Counted from the first letter of the stretch, positions 15,739 through 24,585 are shown. The stretch is 34,416 bases of DNA from an uncultured Oscillospiraceae bacterium (GCA_949295415.1 CASFLA010000067.1:1-34416), one strand, 5' to 3'. Program-made: numbers and translations. Notes: generated from the sequence alone by a model not told the origin.

Positions 15739-16600
15739 ATTCTTCAATTCTTTTAAAGCCCCTGCCCATAACCTCGCCAACCTCGGTTACGGTTATAAAA
15801 GCATTTTCATCGCATGTTTTTACAATTGAAAGTATTTTAGATACTTCAGGGGGACGGACAACACAAATAAGCAGATGTTTTTCCGCCTTAGTATAGCCGC
15901 CTAACGCTTTAATTTCGGTTACTCCTCTGCCCGATTCGTTTACTAAAACCTCGAGCATCTTTTGATTTTTTTCGGTTATGATGAAGAACATTTTTCCTCT
16001 ATCCAAGCCGTAAATCATCTTATCAAGGAAAAGAGACATTGTAATAATACAAAGCACCGAATAAAGAGAAATCTCAAAATTATTATAAATAATAGCCGAT
16101 AGAAGAACTATAGCCGCATCAACCGCTATCATCAGAGTTCCAACCGATATATAACGGCGATTTTTATGAATGATTTTTGCCAGCATTTCGGTTCCGCCCG
16201 TTGTTGCGCCGAAGAACATTATAACCGCAAGGCCCGCGCCACAACAAACACCTCCTGCCAAAGCCGAAAGAATCATATCAGAGGAAAATGGCGGTAAAAC
16301 TTTAGCAAAAACGTCAATTAGAATTGATGAAAATACCGTTGTGAAGGTTGTTTTAAGCACAAATTTTAAATCAAAAACAAAAAAGCTCAAAACAAGCAAC
16401 GGAAGATTTAAAAGTATAATATAAAGGCCAACCGGGAAGGCATCGAAGAATCGGTTTAAAATAACCGCTAAGCCTGTTGCTCCTCCCGGAGTTATATTGC
16501 TGGGTTCAATAAAAACTGCGACTCCGATTGCATATAGTGCGCAACCGAAAACAATGCCGAGCATTTCGGAAATATACTTAAAGAAATTTGATTTACTCAA
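15737..16600 (-). CDS. YitT family membrane protein (DUF161 plus DUF2179)
   Basis: Integral membrane protein of unknown activity, widespread in Firmicutes. It has 287 residues, with about five or six helices in the first 190 and the family segments EPSNITPGGATGLAVIL and FGATTGGTEMLAKII. A soluble C-terminal DUF2179 domain (about 205-287) includes RGVTEIKALGGYTKAEK. The start is a TTG at 16600 with GGGTGAT overlapping the mrnC stop just upstream; no ATG fits. It is the last gene after obg and mrnC, probably co-transcribed with them. Transport has been proposed for the family but nothing here identifies a substrate. Confidence 0.9.
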   Translation of the reverse strand: MSKSNFFKYISEMLGIVFGCALYAIGVAVFIEPSNITPGGATGLAVILNRFFDAFPVGLYIILLNLPLLVLSFFVFDLKFVLKTTFTTVFSSILIDVFAKVLPPFSSDMILSALAGGVCCGAGLAVIMFFGATTGGTEMLAKIIHKNRRYISVGTLMIAVDAAIVLLSAIIYNNFEISLYSVLCIITMSLFLDKMIYGLDRGKMFFIITEKNQKMLEVLVNESGRGVTEIKALGGYTKAEKHLLICVVRPPEVSKILSIVKTCDENAFITVTEVGEVMGRGFKRIEE

Positions 16601-16609
16601 ATAATCACC

Positions 16610-16996
16610 CTATAAGAGTTTAACCGAAATACCCTCCCATATTACAGAAAACAACTCATCGAGCCTTTGGTTATCATTTTTAAGATATAAAAATCCAAAT
16701 AACGCCTCAAGACCCGTTGCGGTATGGTAAATACCAACCGTTGCGCTCTTAGGAATCTGCCCAACATGGTTATTTCTGCCGCGCTTGAAAACCGAGATTT
16801 CATCTTCGGTTAACAACGGTTCAATAAGCGCAAAGGCCTCTGCTTGCGCATTTGCATTTACAAAATCAACCGATCGCTTATGCAATTCGCCAACCGGACG
16901 CTCAATCTCAGCAAGCTTCGTTCTGACTTTTAAACCAAAGACCGCATCGCCGACAAATGCCAGCGTTGACGGACTTAACATCTTGGGATTGTCCAT
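16610..16996 (-). CDS. mrnC: Mini-ribonuclease III
   Basis: RNase III-like nuclease without a double-stranded RNA-binding domain, which matures 23S rRNA in Firmicutes. The 128 residues match the family. The RNase III core shows LAFVGDAVFGLKVR with the conserved Asp, the Mini-III segment NNHVGQIPKSATVGIYHTAT, and GLEALFGFLYL with the conserved Glu. GAGGAG precedes the ATG, 15 nt after the obg stop. In Bacillus this gene follows cysS; here it sits between obg and yitT, still among ribosome-related genes. Confidence 0.92.
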   Translation of the reverse strand: MDNPKMLSPSTLAFVGDAVFGLKVRTKLAEIERPVGELHKRSVDFVNANAQAEAFALIEPLLTEDEISVFKRGRNNHVGQIPKSATVGIYHTATGLEALFGFLYLKNDNQRLDELFSVIWEGISVKLL

Positions 16997-17011
16997 TCAA
17001 CTCTCCTCGCA

Positions 17012-18283
17012 TTACGGAACATAATCAAACTCGATATCATAAACGCTTACGGTATCGCCTTCTTTAACTCCGGCAGTAACAAGCGCATCTATAATACCAC
17101 TTGAATGCAGAACTCTCTGGAAATACTGCAACGACTCATAATCATCGGGGTCAACCGTTTCAAGTATTTTAAGAAGCCAAGGCGCTTCGATAATATAAAC
17201 TCCATCTTCAACGGTAAGAGTAAAGTCACGCGCTTTTTGAACAGTAAAGTCCTCCTGCGGTGCCTCCTCCGGCTCATATTTTACTATAGGAGGCAATCTA
17301 TCAAGCGCAGTTGCTATATATTTAATAACATCATTTGTGCCTTCTGCAATAGCCGCCATACACTCGAAGTATTTAAATCCCTTGCTTTCAAAATATTCTC
17401 TGACGGTTTTTAAAGTCTCTTCATCGGCAAGGTCACACTTATTGGCAACGATTATCTGTTCGCGTTTTGCAAGCTCCTCGCTGAAATTAACCAATTCAGA
17501 GTTTATTTTATTAAAATCGTCAATGGGATCTCTTCCCTCACTGCCTGCAACATCAATAACATGAACAAGAAGTCTGCAACGCTCAACATGGCGCAAAAAT
17601 TCATGGCCTAAGCCAACGCCCTCGCTTGCACCTTCAATAATACCGGGAATATCCGCCATAACAAAGGATTTGCCTTCAAAGGCTGAAACAACGCCTAATG
17701 TGGGAACTAAGGTTGTAAAATGGTAATTTGCAATCTTAGGCTTAGCCTCGCTCACAACCGAAATAAAGGTTGATTTGCCAACATTAGGAAAGCCGATAAG
17801 ACCAACATCGGCAAGCAATTTAAGCTCTAATATAAGGTCAAGGGCTTCGCCGGGAACGCCCGATTTTGCAAATTTCGGAACCTGTCTTGTGGGGGTTGCA
17901 AAATGGCTGTTTCCCCAACCGCCTTTGCCGCCTTTAGCAATTATTACCGGTTCATCATCAGAAATATCCGCAATAATTCTGCCTGTTTCTTTTTCCTTAA
18001 TAAGAGTTCCTTTAGGAACAGAAAGAACAAGGTCAGGCGCGGATTTGCCGTTGCAACGATCTGCACCGCCGGCTTGACCGCTTTCGGCGATATATTTTCT
18101 CTTATATCTGAAATCAGCAAGGGTTGAAAGGTTAGGATCAACCTTGAAAACAATGTTTCCGCCTCTTCCGCCGTCTCCGCCGTCAGGTCCGCCTGCGGCT
18201 ACATATTTTTCGCGATGGAAAGAAACCTTACCGTTTCCGCCATCACCCGCTTTAACATATATATTTGCGATATCAACAAACAT
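17012..18283 (-). CDS. obg: Obg family GTPase (CgtA)
   Basis: GTPase that acts in late 50S assembly and stress signalling; in spore formers it is also tied to sporulation control. The open frame extends to 18361, but the ATG at 18283 has GAGAGG 7 nt upstream and gives the family start MFVDIANIYVKAGDGG, 423 residues. Order: glycine-rich Obg fold (1-158), G domain with P-loop GFPNVGKST (164-172), ADIPGIIEGA and NKCD, and a C-terminal OCT domain from about residue 345. It lies downstream of rplU-prp-rpmA, an arrangement common in Firmicutes, but a terminator stands between rpmA and obg. Confidence 0.96.
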   Translation of the reverse strand: MFVDIANIYVKAGDGGNGKVSFHREKYVAAGGPDGGDGGRGGNIVFKVDPNLSTLADFRYKRKYIAESGQAGGADRCNGKSAPDLVLSVPKGTLIKEKETGRIIADISDDEPVIIAKGGKGGWGNSHFATPTRQVPKFAKSGVPGEALDLILELKLLADVGLIGFPNVGKSTFISVVSEAKPKIANYHFTTLVPTLGVVSAFEGKSFVMADIPGIIEGASEGVGLGHEFLRHVERCRLLVHVIDVAGSEGRDPIDDFNKINSELVNFSEELAKREQIIVANKCDLADEETLKTVREYFESKGFKYFECMAAIAEGTNDVIKYIATALDRLPPIVKYEPEEAPQEDFTVQKARDFTLTVEDGVYIIEAPWLLKILETVDPDDYESLQYFQRVLHSSGIIDALVTAGVKEGDTVSVYDIEFDYVP

Positions 18284-18327
18284 AATATACCTCTCAAATG
18301 CCGCTATTGCGGCAACAATTAAACAAG

Positions 18328-18352
18328 AAAAAACCCGGGTCGAAACCCGGGT
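18328..18352 (-). terminator. Intrinsic terminator between rpmA and obg
   Basis: Reading leftward: two copies of the self-complementary octamer ACCCGGGT (18345-18352, 18333-18340) pair around a TTCG tetraloop, followed by TTTTT. This is a compact, strong terminator for rplU-prp-rpmA. No separate obg promoter is evident, so partial readthrough would set obg expression. A small GCCGC-AATA-GCGGC hairpin (18300-18313) follows, just before the obg ribosome binding site. Confidence 0.87.
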
Positions 18353-18363
18353 CAAATACATTC

Positions 18364-18648
18364 TTACTGCTCGACAGCGTAGATGCTTACTTTCTTGCGG
18401 TCACGACCGTAACGCTCAAATTTAACCTTACCGTCAATCAACGCAAAAAGTGTATCATCCGAACCGATGCCTACATTTTCGCCGGCATGAATATGGGTTC
18501 CTCTCTGACGAACGATGATGTTACCTGCGAGAACAAACTGACCGTCTGCACGCTTAACGCCAAGACGCTTGGATTCGCTATCACGACCGTTCTTAGTAGA
18601 ACCAACACCTTTTTTATGGGCAAAAAGCTGAATATTTACCTTAATCAT
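18364..18648 (-). CDS. rpmA: 50S ribosomal protein L27, with cleavable N-terminus
   Basis: Large-subunit protein whose N-terminus reaches the peptidyl transferase centre. The 94 residues include the Firmicutes-type extension [16 protein letters not shown]. By analogy with Staphylococcus, Prp would cut after Ala10 to expose [21 protein letters not shown] precedes the ATG. It directly follows prp, whose stop is 4 nt upstream, matching the usual rplU-prp-rpmA order, and is followed by an intrinsic terminator. Confidence 0.97.
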   Translation of the reverse strand: MIKVNIQLFAHKKGVGSTKNGRDSESKRLGVKRADGQFVLAGNIIVRQRGTHIHAGENVGIGSDDTLFALIDGKVKFERYGRDRKKVSIYAVEQ

Positions 18649-18652
18649 GGAT

Positions 18653-18970
18653 TTACACCTCCGAAAAAACTTTTAATTGATTTGGATATTGCATTGCAAG
18701 CTCGTTCAAATGAAGCCTTAGTCCTTTTAAAACATTCTGGCATTCATCCTGCTTGCTACAAAGTTTTATACACATATACCCGTCTTTAACATTTTCCTCT
18801 ATCTTGGCGCCGATAATTTCAGTAATAGTGTTTGCTGCCATAATAGCTGCCGACGAAACCGCCGCACAAACAATTTTACCCTCGTTATCAGATGCAGATA
18901 CAGAACTATGCCCGGATACTTCATAGCCTGAAAGACTACCGCTATGAACATAAAACTTTACCGAGGTCAT
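18653..18970 (-). CDS. prp: Ribosomal processing cysteine protease Prp (YsxB family)
   Basis: Small cysteine protease that removes the N-terminal extension of L27. It has 105 residues with the catalytic pair visible: His21 in [11 protein letters not shown] and Cys35 in [11 protein letters not shown]. It sits between rplU and rpmA, as in other Firmicutes whose L27 carries the extension, and the extension is present here. An AGAGGT site lies before the ATG, 14 nt after the rplU stop. Function is from family knowledge; the residues and context agree. Confidence 0.93.
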   Translation of the reverse strand: MTSVKFYVHSGSLSGYEVSGHSSVSASDNEGKIVCAAVSSAAIMAANTITEIIGAKIEENVKDGYMCIKLCSKQDECQNVLKGLRLHLNELAMQYPNQLKVFSEV

Positions 18971-18984
18971 AACAAATAAACCTC

Positions 18985-19296
18985 TTAGCCGATAGAATTG
19001 ATTTGAACCTTAGTATAAGGCTGTCTATGACCCATCTTGCGAGCAGAGGACTTCTTGGGCTTGTAAGTGAAAACGGTGATTTTCTTAGCTTTACCATTCT
19101 TAACAACAACACCCTCAACCATTGCATCAGCAACATAAGGAGCTCCTACCTTGAGCTCACCGTTGTCATCACAAACTGCAATAACCTTATCAAATACTAC
19201 AGTTTCTTCAGCAGCAACATTAAGCTTTTCAATGTAAATTACATCGCCATTCTTAACACGATACTGCTTTCCGCCGGTTTCGATAATTGCATACAT
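18985..19296 (-). CDS. rplU: 50S ribosomal protein L21
   Basis: 23S rRNA-binding large-subunit protein. The 103 residues are standard: it opens [18 protein letters not shown] and ends with [17 protein letters not shown]. It leads the rplU-prp-rpmA run. A near-consensus promoter (19384-19412) and an untranslated leader of about 80 nt precede it, the position where many Firmicutes carry an L21 leader RNA for autogenous control. Confidence 0.97.
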   Translation of the reverse strand: MYAIIETGGKQYRVKNGDVIYIEKLNVAAEETVVFDKVIAVCDDNGELKVGAPYVADAMVEGVVVKNGKAKKITVFTYKPKKSSARKMGHRQPYTKVQINSIG

Positions 19297-19377
19297 TTTT
19301 CTGGCACCTGCCTTAATTTAAGACTCGCTACGGTAGGCGGAATTACTTCACTTGAATAAATACCTACAATATGCGGC
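19297..19377 (-). promoter_or_regulatory. Candidate L21 (rplU) leader RNA
   Basis: The predicted transcript start to rplU is about 80 nt with no ORF. Reading leftward, GTAGG and CCTAC pair around about 25 nt, followed by GTAGCGAGTCTTAAATTAAGG and GCAGGTG near the ribosome binding site. Position and the CGAGTCTTA-like stretch recall the Firmicutes L21 leader family. Judged by eye only. Confidence 0.45.
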
Positions 19378-19383
19378 TCTAAA

Positions 19384-19412
19384 ACTATATCACAAATGCC
19401 ACTACTTGTCAA
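19384..19412 (-). promoter_or_regulatory. Near-consensus promoter of rplU-prp-rpmA
   Basis: Reading leftward: TTGACA (19407-19412), 17-nt spacer, TATAGT (19384-19389) preceded by TGA (extended -10). It begins 14 nt after the ypeB stop, with no terminator visible between them. Confidence 0.85.
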
Positions 19413-19425
19413 GCAAAATTTTTCC

Positions 19426-20757
19426 TTATTTTACTAAGGTTCCGCCGTCTGTTTTCAAGACTAAAAGTATCTTCTCCTCCTCCAGATTTTTAACGTTCAT
19501 ATATACCAAAAGTTCCTCATTATCAATACCTGTGCAGTTAAATTCGTAGCAATGCTTTTCTTTGTTTCCGTCGGTTGGTATTATTGCCCTTTTCACCGCA
19601 TTTACTTTAAGCGATTTTGATAATTTTTCGGTAGCATCTGCAACCGAATATGAAGGCGCAATAATTGTTCTGTCATAATGATTTGAAAGGTATCCGGCCG
19701 ATTCTAAAAGCACAATTTCGCCCGTATCCAGAGCAATACCCACCTTTACTAAATCGGTATAGCAAAGTGTTGTTCCAACCTTAGCCGCAAAATTTATAAC
19801 GCAAACTCCCTCATCAGAAAAATAATAGGTTGGCTCGAACTTGGTTTCGGTAGCCGTTTGCAAATATTTTTGTCCTAATTCAAGTGCATCTTCATAGCTT
19901 ATTTTATGCTCGACGATTTCTCTATAAATCCTCATATAAAGAACGTATCCGCCCTTTTTGGTTACAGCAACCGAGGACTCGCCAAAATTAAAGCAAAACG
20001 AAGGGATGTTTCCGTTTATATCCTCTGCCCTTTTTATATTCTCAGCATCGGTTTTTAAAGCCTCTGAAGCTACAGTTATGGCCTCCTCTAAGGCTATTTC
20101 TTGACTATTATCCAGTAAAAGAGAGGTTCCGTTTAACATATGGTCGGAAAAGGGGCCGTCATAAATAAGGGTTGGGTAATCACTGAGTAGCTCTTCAAGC
20201 TCTAAGAGGTTATCAGAAAAGCTGCCGCTTACGGACTCTTCAATATCCTTTGAAAACTCTAAATCCCAGACGCCCTCTTGCTCATAATATGCTTTTATAT
20301 TCTCAACCTTACCGCTCAACGAAGCGGCAGAAACCGCCAAGGTATGAAGATTCGTTCTCTCATCATCGCTGATATTATGACCTGAAATCACCTTTTTAGA
20401 GAGATAAAGAGTATAATCGCCCACCTGCGATAAAAACTTATTAACGTTACTTATTTCTTCGGCAGAGGGCGGCAGCTGCGAAAGCGCATTTTTTGCAACA
20501 GTCGATTCTGCAGAAAGCTCTGCCGCTATAACTCCAAACTGCGTTGCAGATGAAGCATAGAGCGATTTTCTTAAAGCAAGGCTAATATTATATAGGCTTC
20601 CGTTAAGCTCACTCAGGTTCATATTATAGCGATACTCGGCATCGGTTTTTAATTTTTTAACCTTACTTTTTTCTATAAAAACAAAGGCGCCCAAAGCAAT
20701 TATAATAGCCGTAAAAAAACTTATGACTCTGATTAAATTTCTTCTAGATACAATCAT
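19426..20757 (-). CDS. ypeB: Spore germination protein YpeB
   Basis: In spore formers YpeB localises and stabilises the cortex-lytic enzyme SleB in the inner spore membrane region. This protein has 443 residues, near the family length. One helix (about 8-28) is followed by a long alpha-helical N-terminal domain with VWDLEFSKDIEES and YPTLIYDGPFSDHM, and PepSY-like repeats in the last 150 residues. GGAGA precedes the ATG. It is usually encoded next to sleB, but here the flanking genes are rplU and a divergent cysteine desulfurase, so the partner must lie elsewhere or be replaced. SigG control is expected, but I see no convincing site. Confidence 0.87.
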   Translation of the reverse strand: MIVSRRNLIRVISFFTAIIIALGAFVFIEKSKVKKLKTDAEYRYNMNLSELNGSLYNISLALRKSLYASSATQFGVIAAELSAESTVAKNALSQLPPSAEEISNVNKFLSQVGDYTLYLSKKVISGHNISDDERTNLHTLAVSAASLSGKVENIKAYYEQEGVWDLEFSKDIEESVSGSFSDNLLELEELLSDYPTLIYDGPFSDHMLNGTSLLLDNSQEIALEEAITVASEALKTDAENIKRAEDINGNIPSFCFNFGESSVAVTKKGGYVLYMRIYREIVEHKISYEDALELGQKYLQTATETKFEPTYYFSDEGVCVINFAAKVGTTLCYTDLVKVGIALDTGEIVLLESAGYLSNHYDRTIIAPSYSVADATEKLSKSLKVNAVKRAIIPTDGNKEKHCYEFNCTGIDNEELLVYMNVKNLEEEKILLVLKTDGGTLVK

Positions 20758-20835
20758 AATACCATTCTCCTTTTTTACAATATTTTATTTCAAAATTTGT
20801 TAATTATTTATTTAAACATTTCTAAGTGTTTTCTA

Positions 20836-20864
20836 TTGTAATAAATTAAAATATATTGTATAAT
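20836..20864 (+). promoter_or_regulatory. Promoter of the desulfurase-thiI-cinA-sortase run
   Basis: TTGTAA (20836-20841), 17-nt spacer, TATAAT (20859-20864). The predicted start near 20871 falls in a palindrome, GCATA-CAT-TATGC (20867-20879). All five following genes are separated by short gaps, so this promoter may drive the whole run to the terminator at 29171-29196. Confidence 0.7.
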
Positions 20865-20866
20865 AA

Positions 20867-20879
20867 GCATACATTATGC
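20867..20879. promoter_or_regulatory. Small palindrome at the desulfurase transcription start
   Basis: GCATA (20867-20871) and TATGC (20875-20879) flank CAT. It covers the predicted +1 of the promoter at 20836-20864, a position where a bound repressor would block transcription. Too short to assign to a regulator. Confidence 0.3.
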
Positions 20880-20921
20880 CATTATGGTGGATTGTAACAT
20901 ATTATATTTGGAGGCATAGAT

Positions 20922-22058
20922 TTGAGCGGTATTATTTATCTTGATAACAGTGCTACTACAAAGCCATGCGAAACTGCAATTGAAAATATAAATAATGCCC
21001 TTAAAACCACATGGGGCAATCCCTCATCGCTTTATGATTTAGGCGTTGATTCCGAGGTTCTTATTGACGGCGTCAGAGAGGATATTTCCTCCATAATCGG
21101 CGCTGATAGTAACGAGATTTATTTTTCAGGTTCAGGAACTGAAGCCAATAATTTAGCCTTAATTGGCGCCGCCAATGCTTTAAAAAGGCGCGGAAATAAA
21201 ATTGTTACAACCTCAGTTGAACATCCTTCAGTTTTAAACACCTGCAAGTTTTTAGAGGGAAACGGTTTTGAGGTTACATATATTTCTCCCGAACCTGATG
21301 GGCATATTGATGCAGAAAAGTTCATCTCGGCTATCGATGAAAAAACCATTCTTGTATCAGTTATGCTTGTTAATAACGAAACGGGCGCCATCTTCCCTGT
21401 TAGCGAGATAGCTTTCGGGGCTAAAGAAAAAAATAAGAATATAATCGTTCATTCGGATTGTGTTCAGGCTTTTGGAAAGCTTGCTATTGATGTTTCAGAT
21501 TTAGGATGCGACTTAATATCTGCAAGTGCCCATAAAATACACGGGCCTAAAGGTATCGGCATACTATATAAATCTAAAAAATGCAATATTAAGCCTTTGA
21601 TTTTGGGTGGCGGTCAGGAAAAAGGGCTGCGCTCAGGAACCGAATCAGTTCCCTTAATCGCCGGCCTCGGGGGCGCTGTAAAAGAGCTTAATATAAGCGA
21701 AGCCAATAAGCATGTAGAAAATCTTTATAATTACGCAATGGAAAAACTAAGCAATTTGGGAGATGTTGTTGTAAATTCTCCAACTCAAACCCGTCTGCCC
21801 TATATTCTAAATATTTCGGTAAACGGTTTCCGTTCAGAAACGCTTTTACACTTTTTAGAAAGCAAAAAGATTTATGTTTCAAGCGGCAGCGCCTGTTCAA
21901 AGGGCAAAGGCAGCCATGTTTTAACCGAAATGGGTCTTTCACAAGATAGAACTGATAGCGCTTTAAGAATCAGTTTTTCAAAGTTGAACAAAATGCAGGA
22001 CATTGATGCACTTTATGAAGCATTAGTCCTTGCTACTAAAACATTACGCAGAAAATAG
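20922..22058 (+). CDS. Cysteine desulfurase, NifS/IscS family, paired with ThiI
   Basis: PLP enzyme that takes sulfur from cysteine as a persulfide. The 378 residues start at a TTG (20922) supported by GGAGG 7 nt upstream. It shows YLDNSATT at the N-terminus, His101 over PLP, the Schiff-base Lys205 in SAHKIHGPKG, and the mobile-loop Cys325 in SSGSACSKGKG. It is followed within 12 nt by thiI, resembling nifZ-thiI of Bacillus, where a dedicated desulfurase supplies sulfur for 4-thiouridine in tRNA. No Fe-S scaffold or regulator gene is adjacent, which favours the ThiI role over general cluster assembly (inference). Confidence 0.92.
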   Translation: MSGIIYLDNSATTKPCETAIENINNALKTTWGNPSSLYDLGVDSEVLIDGVREDISSIIGADSNEIYFSGSGTEANNLALIGAANALKRRGNKIVTTSVEHPSVLNTCKFLEGNGFEVTYISPEPDGHIDAEKFISAIDEKTILVSVMLVNNETGAIFPVSEIAFGAKEKNKNIIVHSDCVQAFGKLAIDVSDLGCDLISASAHKIHGPKGIGILYKSKKCNIKPLILGGGQEKGLRSGTESVPLIAGLGGAVKELNISEANKHVENLYNYAMEKLSNLGDVVVNSPTQTRLPYILNISVNGFRSETLLHFLESKKIYVSSGSACSKGKGSHVLTEMGLSQDRTDSALRISFSKLNKMQDIDALYEALVLATKTLRRK

Positions 22059-22069
22059 GATTGATAAAA

Positions 22070-23239
22070 TTGAAAGAAATTATACTCATTAAAAACGGAG
22101 AGCTTGCATTAAAAGGTCTCAACCGTTCATCTTTTGAAGATGTGCTTGTCAAGAATCTTCGCAACTCGTTAAAATCTTTAGGCGAATTTGAAATAACAAA
22201 ATCTCAATCGACCATTATGATTGAGCCTAAGTCGGAAGAATTTGCTTTTAAAACCGCACTTGATGCCGTTGGCAAGGTGTTTGGTATTGCAGGTTTTTCG
22301 AGAGCTATTGCAGTAGAAAAAAATATGGAGAGCATTTTAAAATATGCCGTTCCCTATCTTAAGGACTCACTTAAAAATATTAAAAAATTCAAGGTCGAAT
22401 CAAAGCGCTCGGATAAGTCATTCCCGCTTGGTTCATTAGAAATAAGTGCCCAACTCGGCGGTGCATTATTAGCAGAATATAATCACTTGAAGGTAGATGT
22501 TCACGAGCCGGAAGCCGTCGTTATGGTTGAAATAAGAGACAAATATGCCTATATCCATTGCGGTCAGATTAAAGGCGCAGGCGGTATGCCGGTTGGCACC
22601 GCAGGCAGAGCCGAAATCTTGATTTCAGGCGGAATTGATAGTCCTGTTGCCGCTTGGAATATGGCAAAACGCGGTCTCAAGCTTTCGGCAGTTCATTTTG
22701 CAAGTCCGCCTTATACGAGTGCCAGAGCCGAAATGAAGGTTTGCAAGCTTCTTTCTAAGGTTGCAAAATATAGCGGCCCCATTCCTCTTACAATTATTCC
22801 ATTTACTGAAATTCAAGAGGAAATTGCAAAGAACTGCAAAGAAGAATATTTCACATTGATTATGCGCCGCTTTATGATGCGTCTTGCCGAAAAGGTTGCG
22901 CTTCATAACAAATGTCAGGCACTAATCACCGGTGAAAGCTTGGGTCAGGTTGCAAGTCAGACCTTGCCTGCTTTAGCCGTTACCAATTCAGTAACAACTA
23001 TGCCCGTCCTTCGCCCTTTGATTGGTATGGATAAGGATGAGATAGTCGAAATATCAAGAAAAATTGACACATTTGATATTTCAATAGAGCCTTACGAGGA
23101 TTGCTGCACCGTTTTTACTCCCAAGCATCCTAAAACAAGACCGGAACTTCATAAATGCGAGGCTGAAGAAGCGGCGCTTGATATTGAAGGTCTTGTTGAA
23201 CGCGCGTTTTGTGGCGCAACCTTTAAAATGATTGATTAG
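22070..23239 (+). CDS. thiI: tRNA 4-thiouridine synthase ThiI (rhodanese-less form)
   Basis: Adenylates U8 of tRNA and installs sulfur to give s4U. An open frame begins at TTG 22061, but AGGA directly touches that codon; TTG 22070 lies 9 nt from AGGA and gives the typical start MKEIILIKNGELALKGLN, 389 residues. A ferredoxin-like/THUMP region (to about 165) precedes the PP-loop ISGGIDSPVAAWNM (about 186-192). GESLGQVASQ and YEDCCTVFTPKHPKTRP (Cys345/346 region) follow. There is no C-terminal rhodanese domain, so persulfide likely passes straight from the adjacent desulfurase, as in Bacillus. Confidence 0.94.
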   Translation: MKEIILIKNGELALKGLNRSSFEDVLVKNLRNSLKSLGEFEITKSQSTIMIEPKSEEFAFKTALDAVGKVFGIAGFSRAIAVEKNMESILKYAVPYLKDSLKNIKKFKVESKRSDKSFPLGSLEISAQLGGALLAEYNHLKVDVHEPEAVVMVEIRDKYAYIHCGQIKGAGGMPVGTAGRAEILISGGIDSPVAAWNMAKRGLKLSAVHFASPPYTSARAEMKVCKLLSKVAKYSGPIPLTIIPFTEIQEEIAKNCKEEYFTLIMRRFMMRLAEKVALHNKCQALITGESLGQVASQTLPALAVTNSVTTMPVLRPLIGMDKDEIVEISRKIDTFDISIEPYEDCCTVFTPKHPKTRPELHKCEAEEAALDIEGLVERAFCGATFKMID

Positions 23240-23246
23240 GTGTATT

Positions 23247-24584
23247 ATGAAAGCAGAAATTATCGCAATTGGAACTGAGCTTTTGCTCGGTAATATTGTT
23301 AATACAAACGCGCAATATTTGTCAAAAGAGCTTGCCGCTTTAGGATATGATATGTATTATCAATCCGTTGTCGGAGATAATTTTGAACGCGCAACCAACG
23401 TTATTAAGGACGCTGTTAACAGAAGCGATATTGTTCTTATAACGGGCGGTTTAGGACCTACACCCGACGACCTCTCAAAAGAAGCCGCCGCCAAAGCATT
23501 AGGACTTGATTTGTGTTTAAACGAGGAATGCTTAAAGCAAATTGAAAATTATTTTAAAAAAAGCGGCAGAAAAATGAGCGATAACAATCGCAAGCAAGCG
23601 CTTTTCCCTAACGAGCGTTGTATTATATTTGAAAACCTCAACGGAACTGCCCCCGGTTGTGCTATGATAGCTCAAAATGGCTCAGAGGTTTTACTGATGC
23701 CGGGTGTTCCAAGAGAGATGAAGATGATGTTTGAACAACAAATCAAGCCTTATCTTCTCAAAAAGACTGACAAAACCATTTATTCCGAGAATGTATTAGT
23801 GGCAGGTATCGGCGAATCAATGCTAACCTCCTTAATACCCGAATATATTGACAGCGCAGATCCCACAGTTTCGCCATATTGCAAAACAGGTTTAGTAACC
23901 TTAAGGGTTACATCGGCCGATAAGGATGAAGCTACCGCAAAGCAAAAATGCGATAAAACTGTTAATGAATTGAAAAACATCCTCGGCAAGAATGTCTGCG
24001 GAGTTAATGTGAAAAGTTTAGAAAGTGTTGTTGTTGAACAACTCAAAACTAAAAAGCTTCACCTTGCAACCGCCGAATCATGCACAGGTGGTATGCTATC
24101 AAAGGCTATAACCTCAGTTCCAGGCGCATCGGAGGTTTTCGATTTTGGTGCTACGACCTATTCAAACGAAATGAAGCAGAAGCTGCTTTTGATTGACCGG
24201 AAAATAATTGCAAGCCATGGCGCAGTAAGCCCTGAAACCGCCGTTAATATGGCAAAAGGTATTTTAAATTATGCCAATGCAGATATCGGTGTTGGAATAA
24301 CGGGAGTAGCAGGGCCCGGATGCAGCGAGAATAAGCCGGTAGGTCTGGTTTATATTGCTCTTGCCGATAAAGAATCGGTTTGGGTGATGAAGCTTAATGT
24401 AACCGGTGCTACTAACGACCGAGATAAAGTAAGAGAAAGCGCGACGGTTAATGCACTTAATATGATAAGAAGATATTTAACCTATTTGCCTAATAAAATG
24501 CCCAATGAGACAGATTTTAACAACCCTATTCCCTATAAGCCTGAAGAGACAGCGCTGAGTGAATTAGCTATTAAAGGAGTTTAG
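23247..24584 (+). CDS. cinA: CinA family protein: MoCF-like domain plus PncC NMN deamidase domain
   Basis: Two-domain protein; the family combines ADP-ribose pyrophosphatase and nicotinamide-mononucleotide deamidase activity in NAD recycling, and was first tied to competence. The ATG at 23247 is preferred over an in-frame start at 23232 that overlaps thiI; AGGTG precedes it. It has 445 residues. The N-terminal MoCF domain has IAIGTELLLGNIVNTN, ITGGLGPTPDDLSKEA, LNGTAPGCA and LMPGVPREM. The C-terminal PncC domain has TAESCTGGMLSKAI (from about 275) and GITGVAGPG (about 351). Its N-terminal domain resembles the first 155 residues of the mosaic protein two genes downstream. Confidence 0.94.
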   Translation: MKAEIIAIGTELLLGNIVNTNAQYLSKELAALGYDMYYQSVVGDNFERATNVIKDAVNRSDIVLITGGLGPTPDDLSKEAAAKALGLDLCLNEECLKQIENYFKKSGRKMSDNNRKQALFPNERCIIFENLNGTAPGCAMIAQNGSEVLLMPGVPREMKMMFEQQIKPYLLKKTDKTIYSENVLVAGIGESMLTSLIPEYIDSADPTVSPYCKTGLVTLRVTSADKDEATAKQKCDKTVNELKNILGKNVCGVNVKSLESVVVEQLKTKKLHLATAESCTGGMLSKAITSVPGASEVFDFGATTYSNEMKQKLLLIDRKIIASHGAVSPETAVNMAKGILNYANADIGVGITGVAGPGCSENKPVGLVYIALADKESVWVMKLNVTGATNDRDKVRESATVNALNMIRRYLTYLPNKMPNETDFNNPIPYKPEETALSELAIKGV

Positions 24585-24585
24585 T

